This document shows, in pieces, positions 61,519 to 64,000 of a stretch of 64,000 bases of DNA. Position numbers and translations under genes: made by a program. Numbering within the stretch: position 1 is the stretch's first letter; each line of letters starts with the position of its first letter. The notes under the pieces are model-generated. The model saw only the letters and a program-made list of their open reading frames with translations. It had not been told where the DNA came from and ran no database searches. Origin of the DNA: Chryseobacterium sp. ERMR1:04 (GTDB lineage Bacteria; Bacteroidota; Bacteroidia; Flavobacteriales; Weeksellaceae); NCBI RefSeq assembly GCF_001297705.1, contig NZ_LIRF01000008.1, positions 620,001 to 684,000 of the forward strand. The letters run 5' to 3'.

Positions 61519-62427
61519 TTAAAAGTAGCCGCCTTTTTTTCGGTCTTCCATCGCTGCTTCTGTTACACGATCATCAATTCGGGTCTCTCCTCTTTCTGAG
61601 ATTCTGGTCGCTATAATCTCTTCAATCACTCTGTCTACTGTAGCAGCTTCCGATTCAACAGCTGCGGTACAAGTCATATCCCCCACGGTACGGTATCTTA
61701 TCCTTTTTGTAATAATGGTATCACTTTCTTCCAGAACAGCAAATTCAGAATTGGCAATCCACTGTCCGTTCAGCTCTACCACTTCTCTTTCATGAGAAAA
61801 ATAAATTGAAGGCAGATTAATCTGCTCTCTACGGATATAATTCCATACATCAAGCTCTGTCCAGTTGCTTATCGGGAAAACCCTTACATTTTCACCTTTA
61901 TGAATTCTTCCATTGAAAATATTCCACAATTCGGGGCGCTGAAGTTTAGGATCCCATTGCCCAAATTCATCCCTTACAGAAAATATTCTTTCTTTTGCAC
62001 GGGCTTTTTCTTCATCTCTTCGGGCACCACCAATGCATGCATCAAATTCAAATTCTTCAATCGTATCTAGCAGCGTAAAGGTCTGCAACCAATTTCTACT
62101 TGGAAACTTACCCTTAGGCTCTGTAAGTTTTCTTTTATGAATGGTATCTTCCACTTTTCTCACAACCAAGTCTACGTTCATTTCTGTGGCCAGCTGATCT
62201 CTGAAGTCTAATACCTCCTGAAAGTTATGCCCCGTATCTACATGAACAAATGTAAAAGGAATTTTTCCATGCGGGAATGCTTTTGCTGCCAAATGCGCCA
62301 AAACGATACTGTCTTTTCCCCCACTGAATAGTAAAGCTGGACGCTCAAACTGTCCCGCTACTTCCCTTAAAATATAGATAGATTCAGATTCTAACTGATC
62401 TAGATAATTTAAATGATATAATGACAT
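61519..62427 (-). CDS. cysD: Sulfate adenylyltransferase small subunit
   Basis: 302 residues of PP-loop ATPase: 'LLFSGGKDSIVLAHLA' near residue 32, 'THVDTGHNF'-like 'FVHVDTGHNFQEVLDFRDQ', and 'GGARRDEEKARAKERIFSVRD'. It forms APS from ATP and sulfate together with CysN. The 89-base gap to cysN holds no gene. Confidence 0.95.
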   Translation of the reverse strand: MSLYHLNYLDQLESESIYILREVAGQFERPALLFSGGKDSIVLAHLAAKAFPHGKIPFTFVHVDTGHNFQEVLDFRDQLATEMNVDLVVRKVEDTIHKRKLTEPKGKFPSRNWLQTFTLLDTIEEFEFDACIGGARRDEEKARAKERIFSVRDEFGQWDPKLQRPELWNIFNGRIHKGENVRVFPISNWTELDVWNYIRREQINLPSIYFSHEREVVELNGQWIANSEFAVLEESDTIITKRIRYRTVGDMTCTAAVESEAATVDRVIEEIIATRISERGETRIDDRVTEAAMEDRKKGGYF

Positions 62428-62437
62428 ATTTTATTTT

Positions 62438-63151
62438 TTATTGATGAACATGTAAACCGCATTCTTTCTTATCTGCATCTTCCCACCACCAGCGGCCTGC
62501 TCTGAAATCCTCTCCTTCTTTAATTGCTCTCGTGCAAGGTTCACATCCGATACTTACAAATCCTTTTTTGTGAAGATGATTATAAGGAAGGTGATGATCT
62601 TTTATATAATCTGTTACCTGCTGTGTAGTCCAATGAAGAATCGGATGAAATTTGATGATCTGATGATCGGGATCCCATTCCAGCTGTGGCATTTCTTTTC
62701 TTCCGGCAGAATGTTCAGACCTTAATCCAGTGACCCAAACCTTATATCCCTGAAGCGCTTTTTTCAACGGAATAACTTTTCTGATATTACAGCATGCTTT
62801 TCTTTGCTCAACTGATTGATAAAATGAATCTGGCCCATTTTCTGAAACAAATTCTTGCAATAATTCTGCATCCGGATAATAAGCTTTAATCCTTTTTTTG
62901 AAAAATGCTCTGGAGGAAGCCCAGGTTTCATAAGTCTGCTCAAAAAGTCTTCCCGTATCCAGCGTGAAAATATCAATATTCAGATTTTTTATCAGATGAG
63001 TCACCACCTGATCTTCATAACTGAAGCTGGTAGAAAAAATAACCTCCCCTGAAAACCTGTTTGCAAGAACTTCTAAAAAATCAGCACCGAAAGCACCCGT
63101 AGAGGCATTATCAAGCAATTTATTGTATTCTATTTTTAGAGTATTTTCCAT
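62438..63151 (-). CDS. cysH: Assimilatory adenylyl-sulfate (APS) reductase
   Basis: 237 residues. The PAPS/APS reductase fold shows 'VIFSTSFSYEDQVVTHLI', 'IFTLDTGRLF' and 'WVTGLRSEHSAGR'. The Cys pairs CC (120-121) and C203-x2-C206 are the [4Fe-4S] ligands found in APS reductases and missing from PAPS-only enzymes, and the catalytic Cys231 lies in KKECGLH. It reduces APS to sulfite using thioredoxin. The lack of an APS kinase gene nearby fits direct use of APS. First gene of the operon. Confidence 0.93.
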   Translation of the reverse strand: MENTLKIEYNKLLDNASTGAFGADFLEVLANRFSGEVIFSTSFSYEDQVVTHLIKNLNIDIFTLDTGRLFEQTYETWASSRAFFKKRIKAYYPDAELLQEFVSENGPDSFYQSVEQRKACCNIRKVIPLKKALQGYKVWVTGLRSEHSAGRKEMPQLEWDPDHQIIKFHPILHWTTQQVTDYIKDHHLPYNHLHKKGFVSIGCEPCTRAIKEGEDFRAGRWWWEDADKKECGLHVHQ

Positions 63152-63175
63152 TGTAAATTGAAATTAACTCTTGCA

Positions 63176-63216
63176 AATATATATAAATCCTATTAATCCT
63201 ACCAAATTAGTAGGAT
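63176..63216 (-). promoter_or_regulatory. cys operon promoter and probable Rrf2 operator
   Basis: Minus strand: -7 box TATATTTG (63176-63183), 25 bases before the cysH start, with a TTTG about 21 bases upstream. A dyad ATCCTAC / GTAGGAT (63196-63202 and 63210-63216, spacer 7) overlaps the -33 region, and a further half-site ATCCTATT lies beside it. Position beside an Rrf2 regulator gene makes this its likely target. Confidence 0.6.
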
Positions 63217-63236
63217 ATAAAAATTAAAAAAAAATA

Positions 63237-63653
63237 TCAGCTGTTTTTTATAAATGAAGTAAGCGTCGCTTCCATCATACTTTTCCTGGTCTTTTCTCTT
63301 ACAATGATTAATTCGTTTCTAAGATAGCAGGTTGCTTCATCAACACAATCGTCGCAAGCTTCATAAAAATTTAGGGAAACACAAGGAGTCAGCGCAATCG
63401 GACCCTCAAAAATACGGTAGATATCGGCTAATGAAACATCGTCTGGAGACTTCAATAAGTAATAACCTCCAGCCATTCCTTGCTTGCTGTTAACAAGCCT
63501 GGCTCGTTTCAGTTCAAGAAGAATTTGTTCTAAAAATTTTTTAGGGATATTTTCATCCTGTGCAATAATAGTGGTTGACAAAAACCCTTGATTATAGTTT
63601 TTTGCCAATCTAACCATTGCTTTTAAAGCATATTTGCAACGTTTGGACATCAT
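63237..63653 (-). CDS. Rrf2-family transcriptional regulator, probable cysteine/sulfur regulator
   Basis: About 138 residues from the MMSKRCKYAL start; the open frame has two more codons. The winged helix-turn-helix shows 'ALKAMVRLAKN', 'IPKKFLEQILLELKRARLV' and 'GMAGGYYLLKSP', and the wing is followed by a Cys cluster C93-x8-C102-x2-C105-x5-C111. In family members such as IscR a Cys trio binds an Fe-S cluster; here four Cys in the same region could sense Fe-S or sulfur status. CymR, the cysteine repressor of Bacillus, is in the same family. It lies directly upstream of cysH, on the same strand. Confidence 0.9.
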   Translation of the reverse strand: MMSKRCKYALKAMVRLAKNYNQGFLSTTIIAQDENIPKKFLEQILLELKRARLVNSKQGMAGGYYLLKSPDDVSLADIYRIFEGPIALTPCVSLNFYEACDDCVDEATCYLRNELIIVREKTRKSMMEATLTSFIKNS

Positions 63654-63784
63654 ATTCATGCAAGTTATGATAATTTATTTAATTAATGAAATCAGGGTTC
63701 GATATTAAAAAAATCAACCAATATGTTCAGGTAGAAAATCTACAGAAACATATACCAAATTTTAGATGTGAAGAATTTACATTG

Positions 63785-63792
63785 TATATTTG
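63785..63792 (+). promoter_or_regulatory. -7 promoter box of pepT
   Basis: TATATTTG, a full match to TAnnTTTG, 21 bases before the pepT start codon. Confidence 0.6.
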
Positions 63793-63812
63793 TTGGAAAT
63801 TTATGATATCTA

Positions 63813-64000
63813 ATGAGTACAATAGAATTCAACCAATTGTGGAAAGAAAAGTTACTGAACCGTTTTCTTAGTTATGTAAAAATATATTCAACAAGTGATG
63901 CAGAAAGTGAAACTACCCCTTCTACAGAAAGGCAGTGGGACATCGCAAAATACATTGTTGAAGAACTGAGAACAATAGGTTTAGAAGATGTTTCAATTGA
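63813..64000 (+). CDS. pepT: Peptidase T, N-terminal part (runs off the window)
   Basis: The 62 visible codons start MSTIEFNQLWKEKLLNRFLSY and go on with 'VKIYSTSDAESETTPSTERQ' and 'AKYIVEELRTIGLEDVSI', the typical N-terminus of the M20 aminotripeptidase PepT. It removes the first residue from tripeptides in the cytosol using two zinc ions; the metal sites lie beyond the window. Divergent from the Rrf2/cys genes. Confidence 0.88.
   Translation, partial: MSTIEFNQLWKEKLLNRFLSYVKIYSTSDAESETTPSTERQWDIAKYIVEELRTIGLEDVSI

Noticed and set aside
63686-63871. 61-codon ORF before pepT
   Set aside because: It overlaps the pepT promoter and start in another frame; pepT is a clear family match, so this is a shadow.
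1-64000. tRNA or rRNA genes as integration sites
   Set aside because: I saw no rRNA and no convincing tRNA cloverleaf near either junction; the integration target is the ATPase gene. A tRNA scan would settle it.

Overview
The window is chromosomal DNA of a low-GC member of the Bacteroidetes, most likely a Flavobacteriia of the Chryseobacterium type. The signs are AT-rich DNA, TAnnTTTG-type -7 boxes (for example before ardA, cysH and pepT), an S46 dipeptidyl-peptidase, a type IX secretion C-terminal sorting domain, a TonB-dependent receptor, DUF4836-, DUF4919- and DUF4840-like lipoproteins or exported proteins, a DUF6443/RHS protein and a histone H1-like Hc1 protein. This is pattern recognition; no database was searched.

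Left core (1-15.7 kb): three exported or lipoproteins, an AlkD-type DNA repair protein, a Na+/H+ antiporter between two DUF4919 proteins, HflX, a META-domain lipoprotein and a DPP7-like S46 peptidase. A Cys-rich gene of unknown function follows, sitting between two near-identical 63-bp copies of the peptidase terminator. Then come a spondin-domain lipoprotein, a pectate-lyase-fold protein and a short paralog of its C-terminus.

Island (about 16.4-37.6 kb): the YifB/ComM-family Mg-chelatase-like ATPase gene is cut between Walker A and Walker B by about 21.2 kb of foreign DNA. A large serine recombinase lies at the right end. The island carries a collagen-like secreted protein, two PIN-domain proteins, a three-gene module that looks like an ABC-three-component (ABC-3C) conflict system (REase-like protein, middle component, SMC/Rad50-like ATPase), a helicase remnant, an ardA-resolvase-polymerase-like operon, a possible structured RNA, small lipoproteins and an RHS/YD-repeat protein with a lipoprotein partner. 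A 27-bp sequence at the left junction recurs 1.4 kb inside (25/27), so the island looks composite, as SCC elements are. No relaxase or type IV secretion genes were recognised.

Right of the island (37.6-41.3 kb): the first 68 codons of the interrupted gene occur twice (203/204 bp identical), with a lipoprotein gene between the copies. A DUF5077/DUF3472-type lipoprotein gene with a one-base frameshift follows.

Right core (41.4-64 kb): a T9SS cargo protein, an ECF sigma factor overlapping a membrane/beta-barrel gene, a DUF4840-like lipoprotein, a four-gene housekeeping run (metallopeptidase-like, CsaA, exonuclease, Fe-S assembly), a sulfurtransferase and an HMG-CoA-lyase-like enzyme. Last is a full assimilatory sulfate operon on the minus strand: cysH, cysD, cysN, serine acetyltransferase, cysK, cobA, cysJ, cysI, a TonB-dependent receptor broken near its 3' end, and a siroheme-synthase/TSUP-transporter fusion. 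An Rrf2-type regulator precedes the operon, and a dyad overlaps the probable cysH promoter. CysH has the Cys pattern of APS reductases and no cysC is present, so the pathway should run through APS. The window ends inside pepT.
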